Positions 8,793 to 17,943 of a DNA stretch of 64,000 bases are shown one piece after another. A program made the translations under genes and the position numbers. Source of the DNA: JANXLS01 sp038227045 (GTDB lineage Bacteria > Planctomycetota > SZUA-567 > H5-PLA8); NCBI GenBank assembly GCA_038227045.1, contig JBBRQD010000011.1:1-64000 (forward strand), written 5' to 3'. The notes beneath the pieces are model-generated. The model did no database searches, had not been told where the DNA came from, and saw only the letters and a list, made by a program, of their open reading frames with translations. Each line of letters opens with the position of its first letter. Positions within the stretch are counted from its first letter, which is position 1.

Positions 8793-9523
8793 GCATGCGA
8801 ACGAACCGCCATGGAATGACGCTGGTTGAGATTCTGACCGCGCTGTTTGTGCTCACGATTGGCATCAGCGGCACGCTGGCGATCGTCATGCGCAGCGCTC
8901 AAATGAGCACTGCGGCGGGCGATCGAAACAACGCGTCGGTCTTGATTCCGGAAGCCATTGAAGATATCAAGCACCTGCTCGCAATCTCCTCCACCATGAC
9001 GACGAGCAACGGGGGAGACCTCAATCCATATTACGCGGGTATGTTTATGGATACTCTTTCCCTGAACGATCCATCGAATCCCTTTGGCAGTTCCAATTCT
9101 TGCAGGATTCCATATCGAACGTCGGGGAGCGCTTCCACGGCATCTTTGAACCAATTGGCGTATCCCCCCAATGCCGCGGCAACGAATCTGGCCTATTGGC
9201 CGCTGAATCCCACGGCGTCCCGTGTGATGGGCCAATTCCCTCAGCCGGCGAACGTCGATCCGCTATTGAACAGCAGCGGCGCGGCGTATCGCGCGCTCTT
9301 CAAGCTTGAACCGCATCCCGATTGGATCAAGGATGCGAATTCGCATTTGCTGGCGAACGACGATCCGACGTCGGCATTTGCGGGCATTTATATTTTAACG
9401 GTCACGATGTACCGCGATCTCGATCCGGGTGTTTCAACAACCAGCGTCAACCCGATGAAAAAACTGCAACAAGTCTCCGATCCCGTGATGGTGTTTCTGC
9501 GCGACAGTAAGGTGAGGCAATGA
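8789..9523 (+). CDS. Prepilin-type protein, PilV/GspI-like (cassette gene 2)
   Basis: 244 residues. Short leader MSMRTNRHG, then MTLVEILTALFVLTIGISG with Glu at +5 and a hydrophobic helix, as in PilV/GspI minor pilins. The downstream domain is Asn/Pro-rich without further motifs. It overlaps both neighbours by four bases (ATGA), implying translational coupling. By order it corresponds to cassette protein B of the Verru_Chthon set. Confidence 0.85.
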   Translation: MSMRTNRHGMTLVEILTALFVLTIGISGTLAIVMRSAQMSTAAGDRNNASVLIPEAIEDIKHLLAISSTMTTSNGGDLNPYYAGMFMDTLSLNDPSNPFGSSNSCRIPYRTSGSASTASLNQLAYPPNAAATNLAYWPLNPTASRVMGQFPQPANVDPLLNSSGAAYRALFKLEPHPDWIKDANSHLLANDDPTSAFAGIYILTVTMYRDLDPGVSTTSVNPMKKLQQVSDPVMVFLRDSKVRQ

Positions 9524-10353
9524 GCAATTCGGTACCAATGACATTGAGACTGGAAACGTGCCCGCGCGCCGTCCGCTGCATGGCGCGCCCGCATGGCTTC
9601 ACGATCCTCGAACTGATCATTGCGTCGTCGATTGCCATGGTCGTCTTCGGAGTCGGTTACCTGGCGATTTCGACGACTGTCAGCGCCAGCAACGAATCGG
9701 CGGCGCGCATCCACGAAACCGAAAACGTGCGGCTGTTTTTCAACATGCTGGAACGCGATCTTTCCAGTGCGTTTGCCGGACCCAGCAACATTCAAAAAGT
9801 ACGTCAACAGGTTCCGACCTATGTGCCGAATCCATCCCCAATGGTCATGACCGAGACGGTCAATTCCGTCTCGCCCCAAAGCGATATTCTGCAATTCTAC
9901 TGCCGTACCGAAAACCCCAGTGCGCTTGCCGACGATTTCGGCTTCGTGCGGTACTACATCAATCGCGCGGACAACACGCTCTGCCGCCAGGTCAAGTATG
10001 ATCCGACGGGCAACAATTTCGCCGGTAACTTTCCCGATGTTTTCGATCCGACGCTGCAGACCAACGTGAACAACAGCGATTTGGCGCTCTTCGACAGCAT
10101 CTTTAAACTGACCGTGACGTATCAACGCTGGAATCCGGTTACCCGGCAATATGACAAGGAACCGGTAATTAATCCAGCCACAACGAATTGCGATTCGCTG
10201 CTGTTGACGATAATCTTTACAGACAATTATAAGCAGAAGCGCTTCGATTCGTTTAATGCGGCATCGGATAAGGCCAGCGCGAGTTACCAAAACAACATAA
10301 ACAAGAACTACAGATCGTACAGCAAGGTATTTTCGATTCCGGCGAGTTTTTAG
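9520..10353 (+). CDS. Prepilin-type protein, PilW/GspJ-like (cassette gene 3)
   Basis: 277 residues. The leader ends RPHG, followed by FTILELIIASSIAMVVFGVG with Glu at +5. The region after the helix (ENVRLFFNMLERDLSSAF) matches the GspJ/PilW type. It follows gene 2 by an ATGA overlap and lies two bases before gene 4. By order it corresponds to cassette protein C. It probably takes part in the same fibre tip complex as its neighbours. Confidence 0.85.
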   Translation: MSNSVPMTLRLETCPRAVRCMARPHGFTILELIIASSIAMVVFGVGYLAISTTVSASNESAARIHETENVRLFFNMLERDLSSAFAGPSNIQKVRQQVPTYVPNPSPMVMTETVNSVSPQSDILQFYCRTENPSALADDFGFVRYYINRADNTLCRQVKYDPTGNNFAGNFPDVFDPTLQTNVNNSDLALFDSIFKLTVTYQRWNPVTRQYDKEPVINPATTNCDSLLLTIIFTDNYKQKRFDSFNAASDKASASYQNNINKNYRSYSKVFSIPASF

Positions 10354-10355
10354 TA

Positions 10356-13300
10356 ATGACGGCAATGATGATGAGGGACGGGAGAATGATGAACCATATA
10401 AAGCTCCGATCGGGTGCGCCGAAAAACGGCAGCGTCCTGATCTTCGCAGTAGTGGTGCTGGCGATCCTGGCGATGCTCAGCACCGCCTTTCTGGTCGTGG
10501 CGCGGCACGCCATCCAGTCCGCGCGCGCGGGCGTGACTTCCACACAGCCCGAATTGTCCTCGTACGCCGCCGAGAAGCGCCTTCAGGGATCTTTGTCCGC
10601 TTATGCAAAGGGTTTGTACACTGCTACGCCCGACGGCGTGGTAGGCATCGATAGCTCGGGCAATCTCATTCTGGTTTCGGCCAGCGAAGTGGATAACAAA
10701 GGCCCCGGCTCAACCAGCACGTCCAAACTGTTCGATCACGACATTTCATTCGATAACTCGAATAGTATTCTCACGCCTACATTCGCGGTTTTATCGTCCG
10801 CGTATCCCCATGTGAACGGGGCTGGCACAGCGATAAATACTCCATACTATACGACATCGCCGCTGCGCATCTCCTCTCTGGTGCCTAGTACGGGTGCGTT
10901 AGTGTCGAACGCGGATCGCGCGTCTGCGTATTTCATTCGGACGGGCCTGACTGATTTCTACAACGGCGTGACCACGGCGGTGCGCAAGCAATTGCCCGGC
11001 ACTGGCACGGTTCGAGGCCGGCATTTTATCTGGGTGCGCGACCTCGACGCCAACTTTTACGCCAACCCCTCGATGTGGGGCATGGACATGGCCAATATTC
11101 CCAATTACAGCCCCGGTTACACTGTTACAAATACAAATGTTGCCGGCAATATTCTGAGCTATCTGCGCACGACGCCCGCATCGTTTATGACCAGCACGGT
11201 GAGTCAAGGGGATCTGGATCATATCGCGTCGCTTCAGCCCACCGAGGCTTACGACAACATTGGCGCGTTCGCGTTGAAGTTTCCGAATTACAATAATTAC
11301 ATTGCCGATCCCGCGCACTTTCCGTTATGGCGGTCCGATCTCGAAACGTATTGGAGCACCTGTATCGACGCCGCGCGCAACCCGGACGGCTCGTTTAAAA
11401 CGAACGCGCAGGGAGCCTATATTTCGCAATGCAAAACCGCGCCCGCCGCGATCAACATCAACACTGCGCCGGAAGAAGTCGTTCAGGCGATGCTCTCGCA
11501 GATTCCGTATTCCGACACGCTGACATTCGCCACGTACTTTCCCGCGGGCGCGGGCACGCCCTGTTACGCCGAGTTGATTGCCAAGCGCATCCTCGCCAAG
11601 CGGCCGTTCTTGTGCCGCATGGATTTCGAAGATTTCGTCGCGTCGTTGCTGCCCGGAGATCCCGCGGATGTCACGACGCTGTCGCCGGTCTTCTCCGTCA
11701 AATATGCCCTTGCCAAGCGCATCGACCGCGAGATCAGTCTCGCGAAATTCATGGAGATTCCCAGCATGCCCGAAGGCGATTACGTGGATGGAACTGGCGC
11801 GTTTGTGGACACCAACCCGTACAAAGATTCAAACACACGGCAGCGCATGATGAACCGCTTTCAGTACTTCCTGGATGACAGCGGTTCGCCGGTGACGCGC
11901 GTGCAATGCGTGCTGACGGTCAAGGCCTTCAACAATTTCCTGAACTCGGTCTCGACTTCGCCCGGCCCGTCGGTGAATGTGTACAACTACACTCAACTTA
12001 TCGCGCCCGGCGCCACGGGCGCGGCGAATGCGCCGGAGATTCAAGGCGTCATAGCCGGCGTTTCGTTCTCGGGCATTCACTTGGGCGGCGACGATGCGTA
12101 CATCTACGATGCAAGCAATAAGATCATCGGCATCAACACGGGCCCGAACGGCATCGCCGAAACGCAAATCACCGGCTTCAGCTATTACAGCCACGACTAC
12201 GGCGGCCGGGTGCCCAACGAATACAAACCCGCGCGGCTGCTGACCGATCCGGCCTTTTTGACTCTCGATCCCAGTTCGCAGAAGGATTGCGGCAAGTTTG
12301 TATACGGCGATCCGGCGGCAAACTACGTGCCCCTGACCGCTCAAACCACTCCGCCCGGTTACAAGAACTACGGCCTTGCCGATCTTCAAAAGTGGAGTTG
12401 CGTCGGCGACGGCACGCTCTCCGGCTACTACGATATGTTCTTCAATGCGTATGACTCAATGAAGTTCGAATTCGCCCAGAAAACCGACGCCATGCCGCCC
12501 AGCCCCGCCGATGTTCATATCGAATCCTCGAAGGCCGGAGAACCGCTTCACACGGGTTTGAAGTCGGATGACATGCAACAAGTCGACTTCGGCGATCCGG
12601 TGTTCGATCCGGCAACCGATTTTATCGTGATCGGGCCTGGGCCGAATTTGAAGATCGAAACCGAACCGAATAAGAACAACAGTGTCCTCGCGCCGGTGCC
12701 CGGCCAAGCTGCTCCGGCAGGGGACGATGTCGTCGTGCAAGCGATCCGGTTGAGCACATTCGACCCGATACCTACGCCCTCCGGTACCGACGTATATTCG
12801 TTTGCGCCCGGCGACGACACCTACTCATACATTGTTCCTGCGCTCGGCACGACCCATTTGTTCACGTCGCCAAGACCGCTGGATCCCAACAATCCCGACC
12901 CGACCGATGTCGACGTTCTCGTTCAGGTCATCGTGGACGGTGGAAACGGGATTAGCGATACGCAGATTGAAAACGACGACGTATTTGATCCCGTTCTGAA
13001 CGTGATCACGGTCGGCCCGAATTTGCATGCCGAAACGACGGTGTGGGGTCCGATCCGCGCAACGCAGCGCAGCCAGGATCAGCAGCTTGCGTCCAATTTG
13101 TCTCAGATACCCACCGCGAATCTCTTTTCCGGCAGCGCCCTCAACGGCGACGTGGCTTGGTCGCCGCAGATTTGCTTCCGCTCGCGGTTCTTCGGCACGT
13201 ACGTTCTCGCGCAGGGCTTGACGACGCAGGCAAAGAACATCGTCAAAATTACGGCGATGGCTCCAGTGGGTTCAAACGTGCTCAACATCGATCCGGCGGA

Positions 13301-13619
13301 CCTGGGCAGCGATTCCACGGCGCTGGTCCCCGGCGCGCTCATCGCGGTCACGTCAAAGCTCGCTGGATATGCGACTTTGCAATTGCACGTCTACACGATC
13401 GAATCGTTCTCGGGCAGCAGCACCATTACCCTGACGTCTCCGCTGATCGCGCAGGTCAACATCAGCGACTCCGCCGATGCGAACGACCGGTCCGCGATTT
13501 ATACGACAAAAGTGACCGGTGAGCGGCGCGTCGAATCGATCTACGACGCGTACAACGACGAAGTCCTTTGGAGCCGCTCGCCCTTGACCGACAAGCGCGG
13601 GCTCGGCGATCCGAAGTGA
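10356..13619 (+). CDS. Giant GspK/PilX-like minor pseudopilin (cassette gene 4)
   Basis: 1087 residues, about three times the length of ordinary GspK. The start may be 10356 or, better served by the GAGG about nine bases upstream, the ATG pair at 10386/10389. The hydrophobic segment KNGSVLIFAVVVLAILAML has the prepilin layout without Glu at +5, a known trait of GspK. Residues about 365-420 carry the GspK-type signature ININTAPEEV and the helix-hairpin-like EDFVASLL. The C-terminal third holds two related stretches (about 735-770 and 875-900), both with FDP...GP.NL..ET. The length and the operon position fit protein A of the Verru_Chthon cassette. It presumably caps or seeds a pseudopilus; no secretin or ATPase is encoded in this window. 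Confidence 0.82.
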   Translation: MTAMMMRDGRMMNHIKLRSGAPKNGSVLIFAVVVLAILAMLSTAFLVVARHAIQSARAGVTSTQPELSSYAAEKRLQGSLSAYAKGLYTATPDGVVGIDSSGNLILVSASEVDNKGPGSTSTSKLFDHDISFDNSNSILTPTFAVLSSAYPHVNGAGTAINTPYYTTSPLRISSLVPSTGALVSNADRASAYFIRTGLTDFYNGVTTAVRKQLPGTGTVRGRHFIWVRDLDANFYANPSMWGMDMANIPNYSPGYTVTNTNVAGNILSYLRTTPASFMTSTVSQGDLDHIASLQPTEAYDNIGAFALKFPNYNNYIADPAHFPLWRSDLETYWSTCIDAARNPDGSFKTNAQGAYISQCKTAPAAININTAPEEVVQAMLSQIPYSDTLTFATYFPAGAGTPCYAELIAKRILAKRPFLCRMDFEDFVASLLPGDPADVTTLSPVFSVKYALAKRIDREISLAKFMEIPSMPEGDYVDGTGAFVDTNPYKDSNTRQRMMNRFQYFLDDSGSPVTRVQCVLTVKAFNNFLNSVSTSPGPSVNVYNYTQLIAPGATGAANAPEIQGVIAGVSFSGIHLGGDDAYIYDASNKIIGINTGPNGIAETQITGFSYYSHDYGGRVPNEYKPARLLTDPAFLTLDPSSQKDCGKFVYGDPAANYVPLTAQTTPPGYKNYGLADLQKWSCVGDGTLSGYYDMFFNAYDSMKFEFAQKTDAMPPSPADVHIESSKAGEPLHTGLKSDDMQQVDFGDPVFDPATDFIVIGPGPNLKIETEPNKNNSVLAPVPGQAAPAGDDVVVQAIRLSTFDPIPTPSGTDVYSFAPGDDTYSYIVPALGTTHLFTSPRPLDPNNPDPTDVDVLVQVIVDGGNGISDTQIENDDVFDPVLNVITVGPNLHAETTVWGPIRATQRSQDQQLASNLSQIPTANLFSGSALNGDVAWSPQICFRSRFFGTYVLAQGLTTQAKNIVKITAMAPVGSNVLNIDPADLGSDSTALVPGALIAVTSKLAGYATLQLHVYTIESFSGSSTITLTSPLIAQVNISDSADANDRSAIYTTKVTGERRVESIYDAYNDEVLWSRSPLTDKRGLGDPK

Positions 13620-13652
13620 ATTGAGGAGAATCATCGGACGTGCGACGCGTTG

Positions 13653-13817
13653 CCCCTCTCCCCTTGAGGGAGAGGGCCGACGAGCCGGCTGTATCGGCTC
13701 GCGGGGTGAGGGGTAAACTTGGATTAATCCAGACGCCTTGATTTTTCCAAGGCTACCCCTCACCCGGCGAGCGCAAACAGCAGCGCTCGTCCGCCCTCTC
13801 CACCAAGGGGAGAGGGG
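13653..13817. repeat. Nested intergenic palindrome, CCCCTCTCCCCTT type
   Basis: The outer arms (13653-13665 and 13805-13817) match perfectly over 13 bases. Inside them, GGAGAGGGC.GACGAGC pairs with its complement at about 13783-13800, and GGGTGAGGGGTA pairs with TACCCCTCACCC. The whole could fold into a long stem. It lies between convergent genes and may also end transcription. Confidence 0.85.
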
Positions 13818-13850
13818 AAACAACAGCAAGTCCGGTGGTGCACAAAGTAA

Positions 13851-14141
13851 TTACTTCGCGAAGAGCTTGCCGAAACCCGTGTACGGCTTGAGCGGAATAT
13901 AATCGGGAACGAGCGAGCCGTCCTGGATCATCGGCAGCGTCTCGACGCCTTTCTTCACTTCATCCAAACTGCCGGCTTCGACCATCAACACGGCGCCGCT
14001 CAAGTCGTCAATGTAGTAGATTTCACGCACCAGGCCGGATTCATACAATTTCCAGACGGCCTTCGCTTCCGGGCGAATCTGCATGATGACCTGTCTGCGG
14101 GGCGTGCCATCGGGAATTCTGCATACGACGAGGAATTGCAT
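13851..14141 (-). CDS. Small muconolactone-isomerase/YCII-like protein
   Basis: 96 residues. The pattern MQFLVVCRI, then WKLYESGLVREIYYIDD, then LPMIQDG and IPLKPYTGF near the end is that of small dimeric alpha+beta barrel proteins annotated as muconolactone delta-isomerase-like. No other catechol-pathway gene is near, so a role in aromatic degradation is doubtful, and the true function is unknown. It lies 63 bases downstream of nadA on the same strand and may be read from that promoter. Confidence 0.7.
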   Translation of the reverse strand: MQFLVVCRIPDGTPRRQVIMQIRPEAKAVWKLYESGLVREIYYIDDLSGAVLMVEAGSLDEVKKGVETLPMIQDGSLVPDYIPLKPYTGFGKLFAK

Positions 14142-14204
14142 GGTGGCGTTGTATCCTTTGAACTTTATCGAAGTGAAAACTGCGCGCGTATCAACAGAAA
14201 GTGT

Positions 14205-15146
14205 TCACAGCAAACTGCGCCGAATGACCGCCTCCGCCTGATCGAACTCCGGCGCCCAGAGGATTTCCGGCGTCATGTCGCGCAGGCAATCGCGAATTTT
14301 TTCGAGCGTGTTCCGGGCCATGTGCGGACAGGCATTGCAGGCGCAGGCAATCCCGGGCACGGGCAGGAATGTGTGCTGCGGATAGCGTTTTTCAAATTGC
14401 CAGATCATGTTCACTTCCGTCGCGACGTTGAATGTCGTCGGATTCAATTTGCCGCCGACGAATTTCAACATGGCTTCCGTGCCGCCGACGAAATCCGATT
14501 GCGCCAGCATATTCTGCGGGCATTCCGGATGCGCGATCGTCACCGACTGCGGATTCTGCTTCTTGAGCCGGATCATGTCCGTGACGGAAAAGACTTCGTG
14601 GACCATGCACGAGCCTTTCCACAGAATGAACGGGCGCTTGGTTTCTTCCATTAAATAGCGGCCGAGGTGCTGGTCGGGCGTAAAGAGAATCTGGCAATCC
14701 TTCGGCACGCGTTCGATGATGTCGCGCGCGTTGCCGCTGGTCACGATCCAATCGGAGAGCGCCTTGACGGCGGCGGTCGAATTGATGTAGGTGACGGTCT
14801 GAAACTTGATTCCTTGTGCGCGCAGTTCGTCCTGAAATTTCTTCAACAGCGGGGCGGGGCAGGAGTCGGCGAGGCTGCATCCAGCGGCCATGTCCGGCAG
14901 CAGGACGGTCTTCTTAGGGTTGAGAATCTTCGCTGTTTCGGCCATGAAATGAACGCCGCAGAACACAATCACCGGATCGGTGACCTTGGCGGCTTCGCGG
15001 GCGAGTTTCAGTGAATCGCCCGTGATTTCGGCAATCTCCTGAATCGCGCCGTCCTGATAATAATGAGCCAGCATGATGGCCTTGCGCTGCTTCTTCAATT
15101 CGGCGATTTCATCGTACAGAGCGACTTCTTGAACCAACGAGGGCAT
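14205..15146 (-). CDS. nadA: Quinolinate synthase
   Basis: 313 residues from the ATG at 15146, preceded by AAGGA at good spacing. The frame extends upstream into sequence with no family similarity. It condenses iminoaspartate with dihydroxyacetone phosphate to quinolinate in de novo NAD synthesis, using an oxygen-sensitive [4Fe-4S] cluster. Probable cluster ligands are Cys90 (AAGCSLADSC), Cys180 (WKGSCMVHE) and Cys273 in CACNACPHM. LAHYYQDGAIQE and FCGVHFMAETA are the family signatures. The partner enzymes NadB and NadC are not in the window. Confidence 0.96.
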   Translation of the reverse strand: MPSLVQEVALYDEIAELKKQRKAIMLAHYYQDGAIQEIAEITGDSLKLAREAAKVTDPVIVFCGVHFMAETAKILNPKKTVLLPDMAAGCSLADSCPAPLLKKFQDELRAQGIKFQTVTYINSTAAVKALSDWIVTSGNARDIIERVPKDCQILFTPDQHLGRYLMEETKRPFILWKGSCMVHEVFSVTDMIRLKKQNPQSVTIAHPECPQNMLAQSDFVGGTEAMLKFVGGKLNPTTFNVATEVNMIWQFEKRYPQHTFLPVPGIACACNACPHMARNTLEKIRDCLRDMTPEILWAPEFDQAEAVIRRSLL

Positions 15147-15261
15147 GGATGTGTCCTTTCTTCGCAATAAATTTATATTACTCAATGTAGTGACGTTCGT
15201 CCAGCGCCCACATGACGCGAAATCCATGTGCCCCGCACGAGCGAATATTCGAAGCACAACG

Positions 15262-15307
15262 TAATCGCGGATGAACGCGGACTTACGCAAATTAGCGCGG
15301 ATGAATG
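15262..15307. repeat. Single-armed copy of the ATCCGCGT/ATCTGCGT intergenic repeat
   Basis: TCGCGGATGAACGCGG...GCGCGGATGAATG resembles one arm of the paired elements at 17804, 48377 and 55091, but no matching second arm is present. It lies in the nadA upstream region and may be a decayed element. Confidence 0.55.
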
Positions 15308-15366
15308 ACAGAGGTTGTTTGAAAATATCGGTGCGATAGCGATTCCATTTAACGCCTGATCCGCTC

Positions 15367-17232
15367 TCACTTCACTTCCACCAGTTCCACCGAATAAAAA
15401 GTCACTTCGCCTTGCCAGGAAGCCAAACCAAGCTGCTTTCCATCGGGAAGTTTCCAGACGTTGTCGAGACTGAGATCGCCCATGGAGGGAACCCACTCGG
15501 CGACCAGCTTGCCATCCACATACGCGCTGATTCGCTCCTTGCGGACTTCGACAACCGTGGTGCGTTTCTGATTGTTTTTCAGACAGGCGCCCGAGCGAAC
15601 GATGGCCGGATTGTTCTCAAATTTCTTTCCGCCCACTTCCGAAATGGCGAATAATTTATTATTATCCGCGCCCATCGTCCACACGAATTGGCTTCCGCCG
15701 TGCGCGAGAATCAGCGCCACATCGGCGTTGCCGCTTTTGCGTTCGAATGCCGCCCGAATATCGTATTGTTCTGGAAGCGTGTACGCGATCGCGATGCGCG
15801 CGCCATTGGCTTTGCTGGATTGCAGTTCGCCCTTATCGCCTCGAATCCAGGTCGAGCCGACGGCGCCGGTCTGCGGGTCGGCGAGCGCAAGCACATCGAC
15901 CGGGGACTTCCACGCCGGAGCTTCTTTCCACGATATGGGCGCGACAAAGACGTGTTTGGCTGGCGGCGGGACGGGTTTGGGCTTGGTGTAAACAGTTGCT
16001 TGGGGATTGTAGGCGATAAGCTTTGCGCCGGGCTGGGGCGCATCACGGAAAACCGGCGAGGTCCAAAAGGCCTTCGGGGTGGAGGTGGATGTGGCGATGT
16101 GGCGGATTTGAATATCCGTTTCCTTGCCTTTGAACGCGCTGAGATCGAAATCGAACGAGCGCCATCCCGCGCCGCTGAGGTTGTCGAGCAACTGCTGCCT
16201 GCCATCGATTTCAACGACGATTTTGCAGGCCGCTTTATCCTCGGTTCGCGCGGAGACGAACAGATGCGGCCGGTCGGCCGGAACCGCTATTTTGCGGCTG
16301 AAAAGCAATTCGGAATCGCGCCCGGGCGGAATAGTCTGAAGGAGATTTTTGCGGCCGTCCAAGTCATAGCGCGGAATCGCGCTCGCGCCGGTCGCGAAAG
16401 TCCAATCGCGATACCACCCGGGCGTGTCGGATTTATCCGCAGGCAATTTAAGCTCGCCGATTGTACGGACCGCGTCGTCGCCCGCCGGAGTGCCCTTCGG
16501 AACCTGCTGAAGCATGTCGGCATAGGTCCACGGGTCTTGCGGGTATTTTTTGTAGAATTCGGCAGCCTCTTTGAAGCGCCGGACGGCCATCGCTTTAGCT
16601 TTCACCGGGTCGTAATCGCGTGCATGTTCCTTAATTACGTCGTCGAAAACGCTGCGCGAATCAGGTTCGTGAGCCGGAGCGGGCTTTCCATTCGCCGTGG
16701 TCTGCACGGCAGACTTTGTGTCGGTCCCAAGTGGGTTCGTGGCGACGGGTGTCGCAGCGGGCAACGTCGTCGGACTGGCTTGAGTGGCCGCCACCGTTTC
16801 GGTCGCGGGGTTCTTTTTTGGAGCATTTCCAAAACCGCCGAATGCATAAAGCCCCAGGACCAAAGCCAAAACCAAAACACCGCCGCCGAGCACCACCCAT
16901 TCCACGGGAAATGGCTGTTGAGGCTTTAATAGTGCGGAGGAATTGCGCGCACTGGCATTCGCCGTGGATGCGCGCTCGGCCGGTTGAGTTGCCACACTTG
17001 TTCGTGCGGACGAATTTGGGGTGTTAACCGGCGTTTGACGGTCGATGATGCCGGATGCGCCAGCCGGACGCGCGGAGAACCTGCGTGTGCCCGAGCGGAC
17101 GGGAGCGTTCAGCGAATCGGGAGCGCACGCGGCACAAAAAATGTTTCCCGTCGTGTCGCGCAATGCTTTGCCGGATTCGAGATCTTCTTCCGTCAGGCGA
17201 GTCTCGCACTTTTCGCAATAATAAATGTGCAT
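15367..17232 (-). CDS. Membrane protein with an N-terminal zinc ribbon and a C-terminal beta domain
   Basis: 621 residues. It opens with MHIYYCEKCETRL and IFCAACAPDS: two C-x2-C pairs 24 residues apart, which should bind zinc. A Ser/Ala-rich linker follows, then one membrane helix (WVVLGGGVLVLALVLGLYAF, about residues 130-150), a Thr/Ala-rich spacer, and about 430 residues of beta-rich sequence. The final part resembles a LamG/3-keto-disaccharide-hydrolase-like jelly roll (VVEVRKERISAYVDGKLVAEW). The zinc ribbon would face the cytoplasm and the large domain the periplasm. Similar architectures are common in PVC bacteria. Function unknown. Confidence 0.75.
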   Translation of the reverse strand: MHIYYCEKCETRLTEEDLESGKALRDTTGNIFCAACAPDSLNAPVRSGTRRFSARPAGASGIIDRQTPVNTPNSSARTSVATQPAERASTANASARNSSALLKPQQPFPVEWVVLGGGVLVLALVLGLYAFGGFGNAPKKNPATETVAATQASPTTLPAATPVATNPLGTDTKSAVQTTANGKPAPAHEPDSRSVFDDVIKEHARDYDPVKAKAMAVRRFKEAAEFYKKYPQDPWTYADMLQQVPKGTPAGDDAVRTIGELKLPADKSDTPGWYRDWTFATGASAIPRYDLDGRKNLLQTIPPGRDSELLFSRKIAVPADRPHLFVSARTEDKAACKIVVEIDGRQQLLDNLSGAGWRSFDFDLSAFKGKETDIQIRHIATSTSTPKAFWTSPVFRDAPQPGAKLIAYNPQATVYTKPKPVPPPAKHVFVAPISWKEAPAWKSPVDVLALADPQTGAVGSTWIRGDKGELQSSKANGARIAIAYTLPEQYDIRAAFERKSGNADVALILAHGGSQFVWTMGADNNKLFAISEVGGKKFENNPAIVRSGACLKNNQKRTTVVEVRKERISAYVDGKLVAEWVPSMGDLSLDNVWKLPDGKQLGLASWQGEVTFYSVELVEVK

Positions 17233-17351
17233 GCGTTAATAATTCCCGACAAGTGGATACTGCAATATACTGTGGCAAATCGTAACCGTTTTTCAATTTC
17301 TCCGCTGGGAACGTTTTGAAAATTAACGTCGGTTGCAATAGAATAACCAGC

Positions 17352-17774
17352 ATGGGCGACCTGAACCAATCGATCGAACAGTTTATGAGTGCGCACCGTT
17401 TCGCGGTGGCGGGAGCGAGCGAAGATCCCGGCAAGTACGGGCACCAGTGCTTTGTGGCGCTGCATGCGCGCGGGTTTATCGTTTTTCCGCTGAATCCACA
17501 TGCAAAGAGCGTACTGGGAGTTGCGGCGTATCCCAATCTCGCCGCATTGCCGGAACGCGTTGAATCGCTGTCGATCGTGACGCCGCCGGCCGCGACGGAG
17601 CGCCTGATTGACGAAGCGATCGCAGCGGGCGTGAAAAATATTTGGATGCAGCCCGGCGCGGAGCCGAACGACGAAACGTCGCTGAACAGGGCGCATGCGG
17701 CGGGCGTGAATTTGATCTACGGCGGGCCTTGCTTGCTCGTCGAACTTCACGTTCTACGGCGCGGGGCGAAATAA
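17352..17774 (+). CDS. CoA-binding (YccU-type) protein
   Basis: 140 residues from the ATG at 17352; an in-frame ATG at 17316 would add 12 residues that look unrelated to the family. A single CoA-binding Rossmann fold is visible: FAVAGASEDPGKYGH, FVVFPLNP-like IVFPLNPHAKSV, YPNLAALPERVESLSIVTPP and IWMQPGAEPNDE. Proteins of this size bind CoA or acyl-CoA, with no catalytic partner domain. It is divergent from the zinc-ribbon gene. Physiological role unknown. Confidence 0.85.
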   Translation: MGDLNQSIEQFMSAHRFAVAGASEDPGKYGHQCFVALHARGFIVFPLNPHAKSVLGVAAYPNLAALPERVESLSIVTPPAATERLIDEAIAAGVKNIWMQPGAEPNDETSLNRAHAAGVNLIYGGPCLLVELHVLRRGAK

Positions 17775-17803
17775 AAATTTGGGTTTATCAGCGGTCTAAT
17801 TAA

Positions 17804-17920
17804 ACGCAGATGGACGCAGATGAACGCAAATGGAAGACAGGAACGGGCAAGGATCGCGGTCATAATAATTTCCATCTTTTGTCTGCAACCATCTGCGTTC
17901 ATCCGCGTCCATCTGCGATA
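17804..17920. repeat. Intergenic inverted repeat, ATCTGCGT family
   Basis: The left arm (ACGCAGATGGACGCAGATGA) and the right arm (about 17890-17920, CATCTGCGTTCATCCGCGT) are complementary over about 30 bases around a 50-base centre. It belongs to the same family as the elements at 48377 and 55091. It lies between the CoA-binding gene and proA. Confidence 0.85.
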
Positions 17921-17943
17921 AAATTGAGGTTCAGAATAGGTAA

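Noticed and set aside
14658..15146. Haem or metal motif in nadA beyond the Fe-S cluster
   Set aside because: The extra cysteines in CACNACPHM and SLADSCP are normal for quinolinate synthases of this class.
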